A stretch of DNA of 64,000 nt from Candidatus Pristimantibacillus lignocellulolyticus (lineage in GTDB: Bacteria > Bacillota > Bacilli > Paenibacillales > Paenibacillaceae): NCBI GenBank assembly GCA_023639215.1, contig CP097899.1:255501-319500 (forward strand), in the 5' to 3' direction. The notes beneath the pieces were generated by a model. The model saw only the letters and a program-made list of their open reading frames with translations, ran no database searches and had not been told where the DNA came from. The first letter of the stretch is position 1; each line of letters opens with the position of its first letter. This document shows, one piece after another, positions 36,221 to 46,195 of this stretch. Made by a program: the position numbers and the translations under genes.

Positions 36221-36384
36221 CCTCCCAAAACTTTTTATTATCATCCTGTAAAGCATCATTGCAAATAAAAAGTAACTTCGAAAGCACGAGCAACTTTTTA
36301 TTAACTTCCTGTTTAGCATCATTGCAAATAAAAAGTAACTTCGAAAGCATGAGCAACTTTTTATTAACTTCCTGTAAAGCTTCA
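36221..36384 (-). promoter_or_regulatory. Tandem structured leader modules before the YhhN-like gene
   Basis: Two full units and one partial unit with a period of 63 bases. Each full unit reads GCTTTCGAAGTTACTTTTTA, a middle with CAATGATGC, CAGGAAGT or CAGGATGA, and AATAAAAAGTT. ACTTTTTATT pairs with AATAAAAAGT over 10 bases; the other arm pair (GCTTTC with GGAAGT) is weaker here. The last unit ends in TTTTGGGAGG, the ribosome binding site. Confidence 0.72.
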
Positions 36385-36434
36385 TCCTTACATTATATTG
36401 GTTTTATTTCAATAAATCACTAGTTTAATCAACA

Positions 36435-36486
36435 ACAATAAGGATTGAGCACTGCAACCTGCAGATAACTCAATCCTTATTGTTTC
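36435..36486 (-). terminator. Hairpin terminating the glycan-utilisation operon
   Basis: CAATAAGGATTGAG / CTCAATCCTTATTG, perfect 14-bp arms with an inner CTGCA repeat. The T-run on the minus strand is short and interrupted, so efficiency may be modest. Confidence 0.75.
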
Positions 36487-36504
36487 TTTATGGAGGTAGA
36501 TCTC

Positions 36505-39234
36505 TTAATATATTTCTAATTCGGATACTTGCGCTGCCGGCCAAGCGCTGTTAGAAGTGATCGTTATACGAATATACTTTATCATTACTGCTTCATCCAA
36601 TACAATCTCCACACTATTTCCACTCTTTGGATCGTAAGTGTATGATTTAGGTGGAACTAGTGTTGAAAAGGTCGTTCCGTCTGAGCTGCCTTGCACTTCA
36701 ATTTCCTGAATACGTTGTTCCCATGCATCCTGAGGTGGCAGCCTCAACTTGATTTTAGATACCGTTTTCGCTTCACCAAGATTCACATTTAGCCATTGTG
36801 GGAATTTCTTAGCTACACTTTCCCAATAAGTGAACGGATCTCCATCTACTGCAAATTTAGGGTCGAATGCATCATTTGTAAATGAACTCGCATTCGTCTT
36901 CATGCCAATGGCAATGTTAACCTCTACTTTCACTTTTGGGAATGACTCGACAGCCTGACTTGGTTGCTTGGCATTAGTCAACTCTACGTAACCAACTTTC
37001 TGCCCCTTGATTAGAGAAATATAATCGAATATAACATCATTATCTGACTCAGTAACTTTCAGATCAGCGATTTTAGTTCCATCTGCATGATAGGCAACAA
37101 CATTTGTATGTTCCCATTTGTCGCCCTTCTTGATTTGTAATGTTGTATCAGACCCTATTGGCTGATAGATTCTTATAGTATCTGTCTCACGAATCTCTAC
37201 CAAGTTATGATCTCCAGGATCGAGATCAAATCCATTGTATCTTGCATAATTTCCTGCTCTGACTCTACCATCCTGTGCAGCAACATCATAACCACCAAAA
37301 TTCAAAGTAATATTATTATCAAGCTGGTATATTTCATTGATGTCCCAATTACTTGTAACCTTATGTTTTCCAAAGTCAGTAATCGTCACTGTAGAAGTAA
37401 CTTGTTCAAAATTTGTAACGCGTTGATCCACATATGGTGCCAAGACATACTTTTGAATTACTCCTATTGCATCTACCCATGGACTAGTCACACCATTATA
37501 GAAATCTGTGCTTAAGTTATATCCCATCGCTAAATTCCAGCGTAGCATATCTTGATCATCCGTCATCGTCTCTCCTGCAAGATTATGATGATAGAACATA
37601 ACTTTATCACGCAAAAGCATCCCCGCTAGAGGATAATATTCTGTATAAGATGCGGTGTTTTTACGATAACCAAGAATATCCCATAGATAAGTAGAACCCA
37701 TAAACCCAACGGAATTGTCAGCTAACACATCAGTACCATCTTCTATATATACATTGTGTTTCAGAGTTTTAAAATAATTGCGAACACCTGTGAAATATGC
37801 TGTAGAAGGATCTGTTCCTTCTGGAATAGCCTCGTTAAATACATAAGGAGAATTCCTTATTCCCCACTGGTCTTCGAATATCCCATCAAATCCTCCAAAC
37901 TCGATTAACTTCCGATGCTCCTCTGCTACACGCTGTTGGAAGAATGGATGTCCAGTATTAACAACAAAGCCACTATGTGCTCCATAATCTTCTTGCATTA
38001 TCGTACCATTTTCCTTTTGAACAATAATGTTTGCAAGTGATGTGCCTGTAGGCAACTGATTCAATGTCGGAGAATTAATTCCCCACCAACTCATATTCGT
38101 GTAAGGAACAACGATATTTCCTTTATCCTTACTATCCTTAACGAACTTTTGGAATGCTACATCTCCGCCCCATTGAGAATCCGGAGGCATAAAATTTGGA
38201 TAATTTTCGTCATGTCCTCCTTTTTGGAAGCCGACGAGGTGAATCATGCCATTGTAATTCATCTTATCGATAAAGGTAGAAGATAAGTTATTCCAACTCG
38301 CTTCCTTAATAGCGGAGATATCTGTCTTATATAGTGGGAGCGCGAAATACTTATCCGTCTCGTCACCTAGCTTATCCTTCAATGAACGATATTGATCAAT
38401 TTCATTCAATTCACGATAGCTAACGATAGATGTGTTATAGTCACTACCTACTTCCAGTACAATTGTTGGACTACTCCACTTTTGATCAGATTCAATCCAT
38501 GTTTTATAATTGTGAACAAATGAGGTTTTTCCCGGATCATTAATCAGATGTTTGTATCCAATCTCTGTGAGCAAAGTTGTCTGATCTCCTAAGTCATACA
38601 TTGATAGATTTCCCATATTAGTACGCATCGCTAGGTAGGAGGCAAACATAACACCTGGATATTGATCAGAGTAAGAATTGCTTTCTTGGAAAAACGTCCC
38701 CTTTAGCTTTGCTCCTGGTAACATTGGAAGAATTGCATCCTGTACACCGTTTTGATCAATTTTCAGCTCATATGGGAAACGAAATGACTTAATCGTCTCT
38801 GCTGTTCCGTTTTCTATCGAAGCCGTCATATAGATACGATCATCATCACCAAAGCGAACATTTACATCTACTGCGAGTGTTCCGCTATATTGTAGCTTAA
38901 GTTCACTTTCTCCCTTTTTCCAATCATAGGTGAAGTTTTCTGCATTCAAGCTTTGGATGGAGCTATCATCATTAAGAATTGCCCACCATAAAGTCTGATT
39001 TCCCAATGATAGATTTTCCTCTAATCCTTGTTGCTTCATATACATGATACCGCCGTTATCTGTACTAAATGCTATTTCATAATGGTTGTTATTAACAACG
39101 ATAAGTCCTTCTTCTTTATTTATAAGCATTTGTACCTTTCCGCTGTTACCTAACCAGCCTGAGAAGATGATTATGTAGCTTAGTGCTACGATAATAACTA
39201 GACCTATCGATAACCACAACCATTTGATTTTCAT
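36505..39234 (-). CDS. Large extracellular glycoside-hydrolase-like protein (DUF6259-type) with C-terminal carbohydrate-binding domain
   Basis: A 909-residue protein with an N-terminal membrane anchor or signal (WLWLSIGLVIIVALSYIIIF). It continues with a beta-sandwich region, a TIM-barrel-like region around 330-620 (motifs GGFDGIFEDQWGIRNSPYVF and HNVYIEDGTDVLAD, both with candidate catalytic acids), a further beta domain, and a C-terminal F5/8-type C (CBM32-like) domain (SKIKLRLPPQDAWEQRIQEI). It resembles DUF6259-type putative glycosidases; the assignment is by pattern. The ATG at 39234 after GTGAGGAT is preferred over GTG at 39246. It ends an operon of kinase, regulator, two permeases and binding protein, so it probably cuts the glycan whose products the transporter imports. 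Confidence 0.75.
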   Translation of the reverse strand: MKIKWLWLSIGLVIIVALSYIIIFSGWLGNSGKVQMLINKEEGLIVVNNNHYEIAFSTDNGGIMYMKQQGLEENLSLGNQTLWWAILNDDSSIQSLNAENFTYDWKKGESELKLQYSGTLAVDVNVRFGDDDRIYMTASIENGTAETIKSFRFPYELKIDQNGVQDAILPMLPGAKLKGTFFQESNSYSDQYPGVMFASYLAMRTNMGNLSMYDLGDQTTLLTEIGYKHLINDPGKTSFVHNYKTWIESDQKWSSPTIVLEVGSDYNTSIVSYRELNEIDQYRSLKDKLGDETDKYFALPLYKTDISAIKEASWNNLSSTFIDKMNYNGMIHLVGFQKGGHDENYPNFMPPDSQWGGDVAFQKFVKDSKDKGNIVVPYTNMSWWGINSPTLNQLPTGTSLANIIVQKENGTIMQEDYGAHSGFVVNTGHPFFQQRVAEEHRKLIEFGGFDGIFEDQWGIRNSPYVFNEAIPEGTDPSTAYFTGVRNYFKTLKHNVYIEDGTDVLADNSVGFMGSTYLWDILGYRKNTASYTEYYPLAGMLLRDKVMFYHHNLAGETMTDDQDMLRWNLAMGYNLSTDFYNGVTSPWVDAIGVIQKYVLAPYVDQRVTNFEQVTSTVTITDFGKHKVTSNWDINEIYQLDNNITLNFGGYDVAAQDGRVRAGNYARYNGFDLDPGDHNLVEIRETDTIRIYQPIGSDTTLQIKKGDKWEHTNVVAYHADGTKIADLKVTESDNDVIFDYISLIKGQKVGYVELTNAKQPSQAVESFPKVKVEVNIAIGMKTNASSFTNDAFDPKFAVDGDPFTYWESVAKKFPQWLNVNLGEAKTVSKIKLRLPPQDAWEQRIQEIEVQGSSDGTTFSTLVPPKSYTYDPKSGNSVEIVLDEAVMIKYIRITITSNSAWPAAQVSELEIY

Positions 39235-39303
39235 TATTATCCTCACATTAAAACACCACCCGACTCATATGCTAACTTCCGGAAATTACTCCCCATAATA
39301 AAG

Positions 39304-39349
39304 ATCAGGGTTGCCCCTGTAGATGAATCATCTACATTCGGACAACCCC
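39304..39349 (-). terminator. Intercistronic hairpin between binding protein and hydrolase genes
   Basis: On the minus strand GGGGTTGTCC pairs with GGGGCAACCC, around a perfect inner hairpin TGTAGATGA / TCATCTACA. The T-run is weak. It probably sets the binding protein level above that of the hydrolase. Confidence 0.7.
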
Positions 39350-39364
39350 GTGATGTCTTTATTA

Positions 39365-40798
39365 TTATTGGATACTGTCGTAGAATTGCTCTTGGATAAA
39401 CTTAGCTGCCACATCAAGCTTAGCTTGCTTATCTACACCTTTTTTAGAGAATACTTCTTGGATAATATTTGTCATTTCAGCATAGAAATCTTGCGTATTA
39501 TATGGTGATTCTGCTTTTCCATCCATCAAGCCCAACGACTCTACACTATATTGGTATACATTATCGTATTTATTGAATAGTGCAGTTACCTTTTCTCCAT
39601 ATGGAGCGTCAGATTTGTAGTATTGAAGTACAGCAGGTACATAGTATTTATTATCCGCAGCACGTTCTTTAATGTTTTCTTCTAGTGAAGCTAGACCTGT
39701 ATCAGAGAAGTAATCAAAAGTAGCATAGTAGAAAGCAATTTCTTGCTCATCAGGTGTTGCATTTGGATTGATTACTAAGAAGTCTCCACCAAGAACTCCA
39801 TAATGTTTGTCGCCTTTTTGATAAGCAGGAATTGGGTATACAATAATATCATCAGGAGACATACCACCTTGGTTCAATGCTTGATCAACTGGACCATCTG
39901 GACCTGCAATTACCATTGCCGTTCTACCTTCTGCGAATGCACCAACTGCATCTCCCCAATTAAGTGCCCAGTCTTCTGGAATAGCGTTAGCTTCCCATTT
40001 CAATCTTTCATAGTAGTCTAGCGCTTTTACTCCTGCTTCTGAATTGAATATTGCCGTTACTTTCCCATCAGTTACAGATTGAATATCTCCACCAGCAGTA
40101 AATAGGAAGTTAGTCCAGTTCCAACCAGATGCGTTTTCTTTACCCATAGGTGCGATACCAGAGATTCCAGCAGCAGGATTAGCTACTCCCTTAGCAGCAT
40201 TTAGCATATCATCCCAAGTCCAGTCTAATGAAGGAATCGTCACACCGTTGTCTTCAAGCATTTTTTTATTAACGGTTACACCAGTTGGGTAACCACGTTG
40301 AGCAATACCATATACTTTTCCATTTAATGTGAATAAATCTTGTAATTGTGGATTCATTTGATCTTTGAATTCATAATTATTGAATAGCTCCGTAATATCA
40401 GCTGCCCAGCCTTTCTCAGCTAGCATCTTACCTTCTGATGCGTACGTATTGAATAGCGTTGGAGCCTCATTTGCACCCATCTTCATTCCGATTTCATTCG
40501 GGTTATACTGCCAATCACTCTTAATTACTTCTACGTTTGGATATACTTCATTGAATCGTCTAATTTTGTCGTCCTCGAGCGCGCGATCCTCAACACGGTC
40601 TGGTGTAGGATAGTAAACACTGATAGCTACTTTTCTCTGTTTAATATCATCTTCAGGAGGAGCCGTGTTGTTTTCAGTTGGTTTGACAGTAGGACTAGTG
40701 GCTGGCGGATTAGTGTTTCCTCCATTGTTTTTACCACATGCCACAAGCATGAGGCTGAATACAAGAACTGTTGCAATGACTACTGAAAATTTACGCAT
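39365..40798 (-). CDS. Sugar-binding lipoprotein of the second ABC transporter
   Basis: A 477-residue family 1 solute-binding protein. The lipobox LMLVAC is followed by an Asn/Pro/Thr linker. The mature part begins KVAISVYYPTPDRVEDRALE and contains NKKMLEDNGVTIPSLDWTWD, typical of sugar-binding proteins. AAAGGGG precedes the ATG. It lies after the two permease genes in an operon that also encodes a YesM/YesN-type pair and a large hydrolase. The ligand is unknown. Confidence 0.93.
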   Translation of the reverse strand: MRKFSVVIATVLVFSLMLVACGKNNGGNTNPPATSPTVKPTENNTAPPEDDIKQRKVAISVYYPTPDRVEDRALEDDKIRRFNEVYPNVEVIKSDWQYNPNEIGMKMGANEAPTLFNTYASEGKMLAEKGWAADITELFNNYEFKDQMNPQLQDLFTLNGKVYGIAQRGYPTGVTVNKKMLEDNGVTIPSLDWTWDDMLNAAKGVANPAAGISGIAPMGKENASGWNWTNFLFTAGGDIQSVTDGKVTAIFNSEAGVKALDYYERLKWEANAIPEDWALNWGDAVGAFAEGRTAMVIAGPDGPVDQALNQGGMSPDDIIVYPIPAYQKGDKHYGVLGGDFLVINPNATPDEQEIAFYYATFDYFSDTGLASLEENIKERAADNKYYVPAVLQYYKSDAPYGEKVTALFNKYDNVYQYSVESLGLMDGKAESPYNTQDFYAEMTNIIQEVFSKKGVDKQAKLDVAAKFIQEQFYDSIQ

Positions 40799-40941
40799 TT
40801 GAAAATCCCCTTTTCATTTCAAATTTGTCTTACACGCTCATCATAATGTAGGTACATTCGTTAAGGCGATGTGTATTCCTATGGTGATCATGTGTATAAT
40901 TATGTTTCAGGAAATTAATCCCACAGTATAAATTCACTTAG

Positions 40942-41811
40942 TTATCCTTTGACTCCACCTAAATATAAACCTCTTAAAATATATTTTTGGAACAGTAAGA
41001 ATATAAAGATTGGTGGAATCATGACTAAGGTTAATATTGCAAATTTAATATTCAAATCCAATCTACGAGCATTCAAGACGAAATCACGGATCGCAGATGA
41101 AAGTGGTTTATTATCTTGATTTAGAATAAAACTTGGCCAGAACCAATCATTCCAAGCAGTCGAAAATACAAATATTGCTAGTGTTGCAAAGATTGGTATT
41201 GATAATGGGAATGCGATTTGGAAGAAACCTCGCAGTTCAGAAGCTCCATCAATACGCGCGGATTCAAATATTTCTGTGTGAATACCGTCCATAAATGTCT
41301 TAAGTAAGAGCAAGAAAAATGCATTCGCTCCAGCTGGCAGCCAAATCGCTGCGAATGATCCCATTAAGCCAAGATCCTTCAAGTTAATAAAGTTCGGAAT
41401 CATATAGGTTGTTGCTGGTATAAACAAAGTTGCCAAGAAATAATAATAGATAGCATTTTTGAAGGGAACCATCAGCTTCGATAACGAATACGCTGCAAAT
41501 CCTAGTATACTTACAGTTACTGCCATATTACCTAAGAAAATAAACATCGTATTTTTGAAATACATTGGTAAATCGATATAATTCCATGCTTTAATATAAT
41601 TCTCGAAATGCCACTCTGTTGGAAAAAAGGTTGGCGGGAACGAGTTCACTTCTGTATTTAACTTTAAGCCATTCAACATGGAGATAACAATTGGATATGC
41701 CATGCAGCACATCATAATTACAACGAACAAGTTCATCAAATAATATAGAAACCTAGTAGATGGTTTTTTCAGATCGTAATCGGATAATATACTTCGTTCA
41801 TGTGCCTTCAT
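40942..41811 (-). CDS. ABC sugar transporter permease (MalG-type), second system
   Basis: A 289-residue CUT1 permease with six membrane segments. The EAA loop is IFESARIDGASELRGFFQIA. The C-terminal end RGLYLGGVKG is typical of MalG. Its ATG overlaps the stop of the MalF-type gene (ATGA), and GGGGAGTG lies within that gene's last codons. Confidence 0.94.
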   Translation of the reverse strand: MKAHERSILSDYDLKKPSTRFLYYLMNLFVVIMMCCMAYPIVISMLNGLKLNTEVNSFPPTFFPTEWHFENYIKAWNYIDLPMYFKNTMFIFLGNMAVTVSILGFAAYSLSKLMVPFKNAIYYYFLATLFIPATTYMIPNFINLKDLGLMGSFAAIWLPAGANAFFLLLLKTFMDGIHTEIFESARIDGASELRGFFQIAFPLSIPIFATLAIFVFSTAWNDWFWPSFILNQDNKPLSSAIRDFVLNARRLDLNIKFAILTLVMIPPIFIFLLFQKYILRGLYLGGVKG

Positions 41812-42734
41812 GATTTCACTCCCCCTCTATTGTTGATCCGATATTGAATGATCGCTAATATGCTCAGTGCAAGGAACATAAGTACACCAAGAGCGGAAGC
41901 TACACCATAATCCTGTCTAACAAATGCATACCTAACAATAAGTAAAGCATAGGTCAAAGTAGCATTGTTGGGACCACCATCAAGCATCGCATATTGTGTT
42001 TGGAAGCCCTGTGAAGTTGCTATAAGCTGCAACATAAGCAATAGTAAAATTTGGTTACGAATGGCAGGCAATGTAATATAACGAACGCGTTGCCATATAC
42101 CTGCTCCATCAATCTCTGCTGCTTCATACCAATCACGTGGTACTGCTAGAATAGCCGCCAAATAGATGAGCATAGCGGAACCGAAGCTCTGCCACGTTTC
42201 CATAATGACAATGGATGCCATGGACCATTTTGGATCTACTCTAAAGTTGATCTGACCAATGCCAACCGCTTTTAATACATCATTAATAGGTCCTACTGGA
42301 TCGTACAACCATGTCCAAACACCATAAAGGACTACAAACGGAACGACATAGGGCAAATAAGCTGCAACACGAGCAAACCCCTGAAATTTTCGCATCTCAG
42401 AAATTAAGAGAGCGAATAAAATGGGAACCCAAAATCCAATAACAAGTGCGAGCCCCATATAAAAGAGGGTGTTTTTTACGGATGTCATTACGTAAGGATC
42501 GGCGAAGATGGTCTTGAAGTTGTCAAAACCGACAAAGGTATTACCTTTAACAAAATCGACGATGTAGAAGCTACTAAAAACCCCTTTAATAATAGGAAGC
42601 CATAGAAAAAGTGCGAAAGTAACAATGGCAGGTAATAGAAAAATAACTCCCCACATATACCTTTTGTACGCTGTTGATCTCTGCTTCTTCGGCTTCGACT
42701 TGTTGCTAATTGGAACAGCCGTTGTTTGTTCCAT
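41808..42734 (-). CDS. ABC sugar transporter permease (MalF-type), second system
   Basis: A 308-residue CUT1 permease with six membrane segments and the EAA loop YEAAEIDGAGIWQRVRYITL. The open frame begins at 42749 (MRDYS...), but AGGGA 7 bases before the next ATG favours 42734. No ATPase gene is present, as for the first system. Confidence 0.93.
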   Translation of the reverse strand: MEQTTAVPISNKSKPKKQRSTAYKRYMWGVIFLLPAIVTFALFLWLPIIKGVFSSFYIVDFVKGNTFVGFDNFKTIFADPYVMTSVKNTLFYMGLALVIGFWVPILFALLISEMRKFQGFARVAAYLPYVVPFVVLYGVWTWLYDPVGPINDVLKAVGIGQINFRVDPKWSMASIVIMETWQSFGSAMLIYLAAILAVPRDWYEAAEIDGAGIWQRVRYITLPAIRNQILLLLMLQLIATSQGFQTQYAMLDGGPNNATLTYALLIVRYAFVRQDYGVASALGVLMFLALSILAIIQYRINNRGGVKS

Positions 42735-42829
42735 ACTGTAATCCCTCATTCCATAAGTTTATCTACTATTATTGTAGATAAAGAGAGGTTACCTGAACAT
42801 GTGTATATCTATGCGGATGATATGCGATC

Positions 42830-44158
42830 TTACTTCTTCATCTCGCTTGGACTAATACCATAGTACTTTTTGAAAATTTTACTAAAATGCTCTGGTGACT
42901 CATACCCCACTTGTTCGGCAATTTCATAGCGCCGTAAATCCGTCGTCAGAATAAGTCGCTTGCTTTCTTCCATTCGAAGCTTAATTACGTACTCCCAAAG
43001 GTTATATCCTGTTTTTTTCTTAAATAAGTAGCTTAAATAATTGGGACTAACATGATTTTTTTGAGCAACCTCATTCAATGTTAGGCCCTTCTGAGCATAA
43101 TTTTGAAGGATATAGTTGCTTGTTCGTTCAACAATCATATTATTCTGAGCAGCAATTTCATCGTTAGTTGGTTCTTCTTCTGTATAGATCCCCCACTTGA
43201 AGTCACCGTAATAGAAGACATAATGGTCTTTGAACTCTCGGCTCCATTGTATCGCTTTGCTTGCCTGTCTATGGACCTCCCCAAGAAAATCAGAGCCCTT
43301 CAAAATCTGACTGATGCCGATTACGCATTGGAACCCAAGATATTTATTGATATTAAAATGAAGGCTGCGAGCAATCATCTCTAGCTGATTGACTTTATCA
43401 ATACTGGAATCACCATATCGTTCTTCATTCCATTGCATCACAATACATATTTCATGTTCAGGCGAGTAGAAAGACTGATAATCCCATTCCATATCTAGCA
43501 ATTCATTCACTATGTTCAGAACAGCATATTTCAGCAATAAACCATCCTTCTCAGAGATATCTCGTCCACCTAACTCAAGATTGAGCTTAATTTTTAAGAC
43601 AGCATAATAAGGTCCATTAACATCAATACCATGTAGCTGACTAAGCTCAGAAATAATCTTACTGCGATCTTCAGTATCCTTTAGAAGAAGTCGATTGAGC
43701 AGCATCGTACTTCCAGGTAGCTGCTCTTGCATATGAAATTTCTCCTTCAATTCTGATATCATTTCCTCCGTATCACGAACGGACTTATCGATGTGTAACA
43801 ATACATGGCGAACCGAGCTTAGAAATTGCTCATTATTTAATGGCTTTATCAAATAATCTTTAGCCCCTAATCTAATGGCAAGCTGAGCATATTGGAATGT
43901 TTCATATGCAGATATTACGATGACTTGCACCCAGGGCTTAATAATCCTTGCTTGTTGCATAAGTTCGATGCCGCTCATAGAACCCATCTGGATATCCGTT
44001 ACGAGCAAATCTATGTTTTCTGTACGCAAGTAATCAAGTGCCTCATAACCACTGTGCGCAATATAAATGTTTTTGATACTAATGCCCGTTGAAGCAAGTA
44101 ATCCTGATAAACCTTCACAAATAAGCGGTTCATCATCGACAATTAAAATGTTATACAT
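42830..44158 (-). CDS. YesN-type response regulator with AraC domain, second system
   Basis: A 442-residue regulator. It has a receiver domain (ILIVDDEPLICEG; phospho-acceptor Asp in LLVTDIQMGSMSG; DYLIKPLNNEQ), a long central region of about 200 residues, and a C-terminal AraC module (LTLNEVAQKNHVSPNYLSYL and YEIAEQVGYESPEHFSKIFK). The frame opens with TTG at 44167. The ATG at 44158 is preferred, 8 bases after AAAGG. It is expected to activate the permease, binding protein and hydrolase genes in response to the kinase. Confidence 0.93.
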   Translation of the reverse strand: MYNILIVDDEPLICEGLSGLLASTGISIKNIYIAHSGYEALDYLRTENIDLLVTDIQMGSMSGIELMQQARIIKPWVQVIVISAYETFQYAQLAIRLGAKDYLIKPLNNEQFLSSVRHVLLHIDKSVRDTEEMISELKEKFHMQEQLPGSTMLLNRLLLKDTEDRSKIISELSQLHGIDVNGPYYAVLKIKLNLELGGRDISEKDGLLLKYAVLNIVNELLDMEWDYQSFYSPEHEICIVMQWNEERYGDSSIDKVNQLEMIARSLHFNINKYLGFQCVIGISQILKGSDFLGEVHRQASKAIQWSREFKDHYVFYYGDFKWGIYTEEEPTNDEIAAQNNMIVERTSNYILQNYAQKGLTLNEVAQKNHVSPNYLSYLFKKKTGYNLWEYVIKLRMEESKRLILTTDLRRYEIAEQVGYESPEHFSKIFKKYYGISPSEMKK

Positions 44159-44198
44159 ATTCCTCAACCTTTCTTACTTTTGTCTAGCATCTATTAAA

Positions 44199-46025
44199 CT
44201 ATCGCTCTTCATAGGTTGCAGGTAATACAAGAATAGCAGTCGTACCATCTTTTTCTCTTCTATGATAGCTAAGTCCGAATTTATTGCCGAAATGAAGCTG
44301 AAATCTTTGATGAATATTTCGAATACCATAGCCTAGCTTATGATCAACATTCTCATCATTTAATATGTGATCCATAGCCGCAATATTGACTGGCTTATAT
44401 CCGTTGTCCTCTACCTTAATCGTTACACGCTCACCCACTAGGGCAGCAGAAATCTGAATTTCTCCGTCTTCTCCCATCTGTTTCACGCCATGAATAATAG
44501 CATTTTCTATAAGCGGCTGTAATGATATTTTTGGAATACGTATGAGTTTAACTGCATCTGGTATGTCCCAGATCACATTGAATTTGTATGAGTATCTTTT
44601 CAATTGTAAATTGACGTATGCGCTCGCATGTTCCAACTCTTCCTCAAATCGAATGAGCTCACGCCCTTGACTGAGACCGATCTTCATCAGCTTAGATAGC
44701 TCTTTAATCATCTCTGAGGATTCCGAATTGCCTTCAAGCGTACTCTTCCAATAAATACTTTCTAACGTGTTGTATAATAAATGCGGATTGATCTGCTGAT
44801 GTAGTAGTCGTAGCTGAGATTCTTTGGCCTTCAAGTCCATATGATACTTATAATGAATAAGCGAGTTAATTCTTCGTGCCATATCATACAATGCAGACAT
44901 TAGTACCCCTACTTCATCGTGCCTGCGTTTTACAGGCGTCTCTGGAACAAGTTTACCTGGCTCATAGGATCGAACGAAACGCGCTAATCTCTGTAGCGGT
45001 GTCATGAGTGAGCTCCAGAAGTAAACTAGAACGATACAACCCAATACAATATAAGCAATGGTAATCAATTGAATGATTCTCTTAAGTTCGTTCTGTTGCT
45101 TAAGTAGCGATTGTACAGGAATTTGATAGATGAGCTTGTGCCCAACGCTCTCATTCTGACTCATAATATAGATAAAGTCCGATGTCATTACATCATTAGT
45201 ACGATACGGATTATCAAGTAGGGACTCTTTATAAGGTGTTGGTCTGTTCGCTGCTTGAAGCTCGAGAGGTAATTCAAGCGTCTCTCCGTTTCTAATGGGT
45301 ATTGTGGAGCTTAATATTCTATTAGAGGAATCTACATATGATATTACTCCTTCTGGAAGTGAGACCGAACGCAGTGATTCTGCGATCTTCATATCCATTT
45401 TGTTGGCCACAAGCACTCCTAAAAAACCATTTCCGTTTTTCACGTTGCCGACAGCCCTTATATAAGCTAACGTATCTATTTGATTTAACCCCAAAGTATA
45501 TTTGATAATATCTATATAGCCATTACCTCGCTTGTTAATGGCATCATCGAACCAAACAGGTTTGTCGTTGTCAGAGAAAAAGTACACACCAGCTTGCTGT
45601 ATTTGACGTTTAGGTGCGAAATAATAGTAATTATTCGGATCATATATGTATAATGAATAATAAACCGCCTCTCCCCCGTTCAATGAAATAGAGTAGCTTG
45701 TAAGCAATTTAGAAACATCATCATATTTCTTCAGCCGTTCCATGACTGTATCCTGCTCGCTTGGTATAAGTTTTTGCGTAATAGGATTTTGAATGATGGT
45801 CGCTGTAATTTTACTAACAGTATCAATATCTCTACTAATTAACGTATGATTTTGTTTAATTAGCTCTACATATGCATTCGTAACATGATTTTTAAGAAGT
45901 TTCTCCGCCTGATAATTTCCATACCAATGAAGTAAAAAGACCGGACTAACCATTAAAATAAACAATAACACCAGTTGTTGCTTCATATTAAGCTTAGTAA
46001 GTGGATTAAGCGGATTTCCGCGCAT
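44199..46025 (-). CDS. YesM-type sensor histidine kinase, second system
   Basis: A 608-residue kinase. It has a first membrane segment (LVLLFILMVSPVFLLHWYG), an extracellular dCache-like region of about 270 residues, a second segment (LITIAYIVLGCIVLVYFW), HAMP, the His_kinase motif LRLLHQQINPHLLYNTLESI (phospho-acceptor His), and an HATPase (LIENAIIHGVKQMGEDG; DNGYKPVN). The G box is less standard than in the first system. AGGAGGAG precedes the ATG. It heads the second sugar operon; the gene for its regulator starts about 40 bases on. Confidence 0.93.
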   Translation of the reverse strand: MRGNPLNPLTKLNMKQQLVLLFILMVSPVFLLHWYGNYQAEKLLKNHVTNAYVELIKQNHTLISRDIDTVSKITATIIQNPITQKLIPSEQDTVMERLKKYDDVSKLLTSYSISLNGGEAVYYSLYIYDPNNYYYFAPKRQIQQAGVYFFSDNDKPVWFDDAINKRGNGYIDIIKYTLGLNQIDTLAYIRAVGNVKNGNGFLGVLVANKMDMKIAESLRSVSLPEGVISYVDSSNRILSSTIPIRNGETLELPLELQAANRPTPYKESLLDNPYRTNDVMTSDFIYIMSQNESVGHKLIYQIPVQSLLKQQNELKRIIQLITIAYIVLGCIVLVYFWSSLMTPLQRLARFVRSYEPGKLVPETPVKRRHDEVGVLMSALYDMARRINSLIHYKYHMDLKAKESQLRLLHQQINPHLLYNTLESIYWKSTLEGNSESSEMIKELSKLMKIGLSQGRELIRFEEELEHASAYVNLQLKRYSYKFNVIWDIPDAVKLIRIPKISLQPLIENAIIHGVKQMGEDGEIQISAALVGERVTIKVEDNGYKPVNIAAMDHILNDENVDHKLGYGIRNIHQRFQLHFGNKFGLSYHRREKDGTTAILVLPATYEER

Positions 46026-46195
46026 GACGGCTCCTCCTATTGATCGAGATTAATCGAATCATCTTGTTGAAAATAGATTTATAATAGTACTATAGCAAAA
46101 AAATAGCGCTTACAGTATAATCGTTTCTACGATATTTTAAGTTATCTATAGTATATTTCGTAGATATACACACATACATGTCTCAACAAGATAAT

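Noticed and set aside
36213..36356. N-terminal extension of the YhhN-like protein with repeated KLLFICNDA
   Set aside because: It is the translation of the tandem leader modules; a clear ribosome site and ATG lie after it.
36221..36384. Possible CRISPR-like array (63-base period)
   Set aside because: Only two full units, repeats are longer than spacers would be, and no cas genes are present; the pattern matches the leader modules elsewhere.
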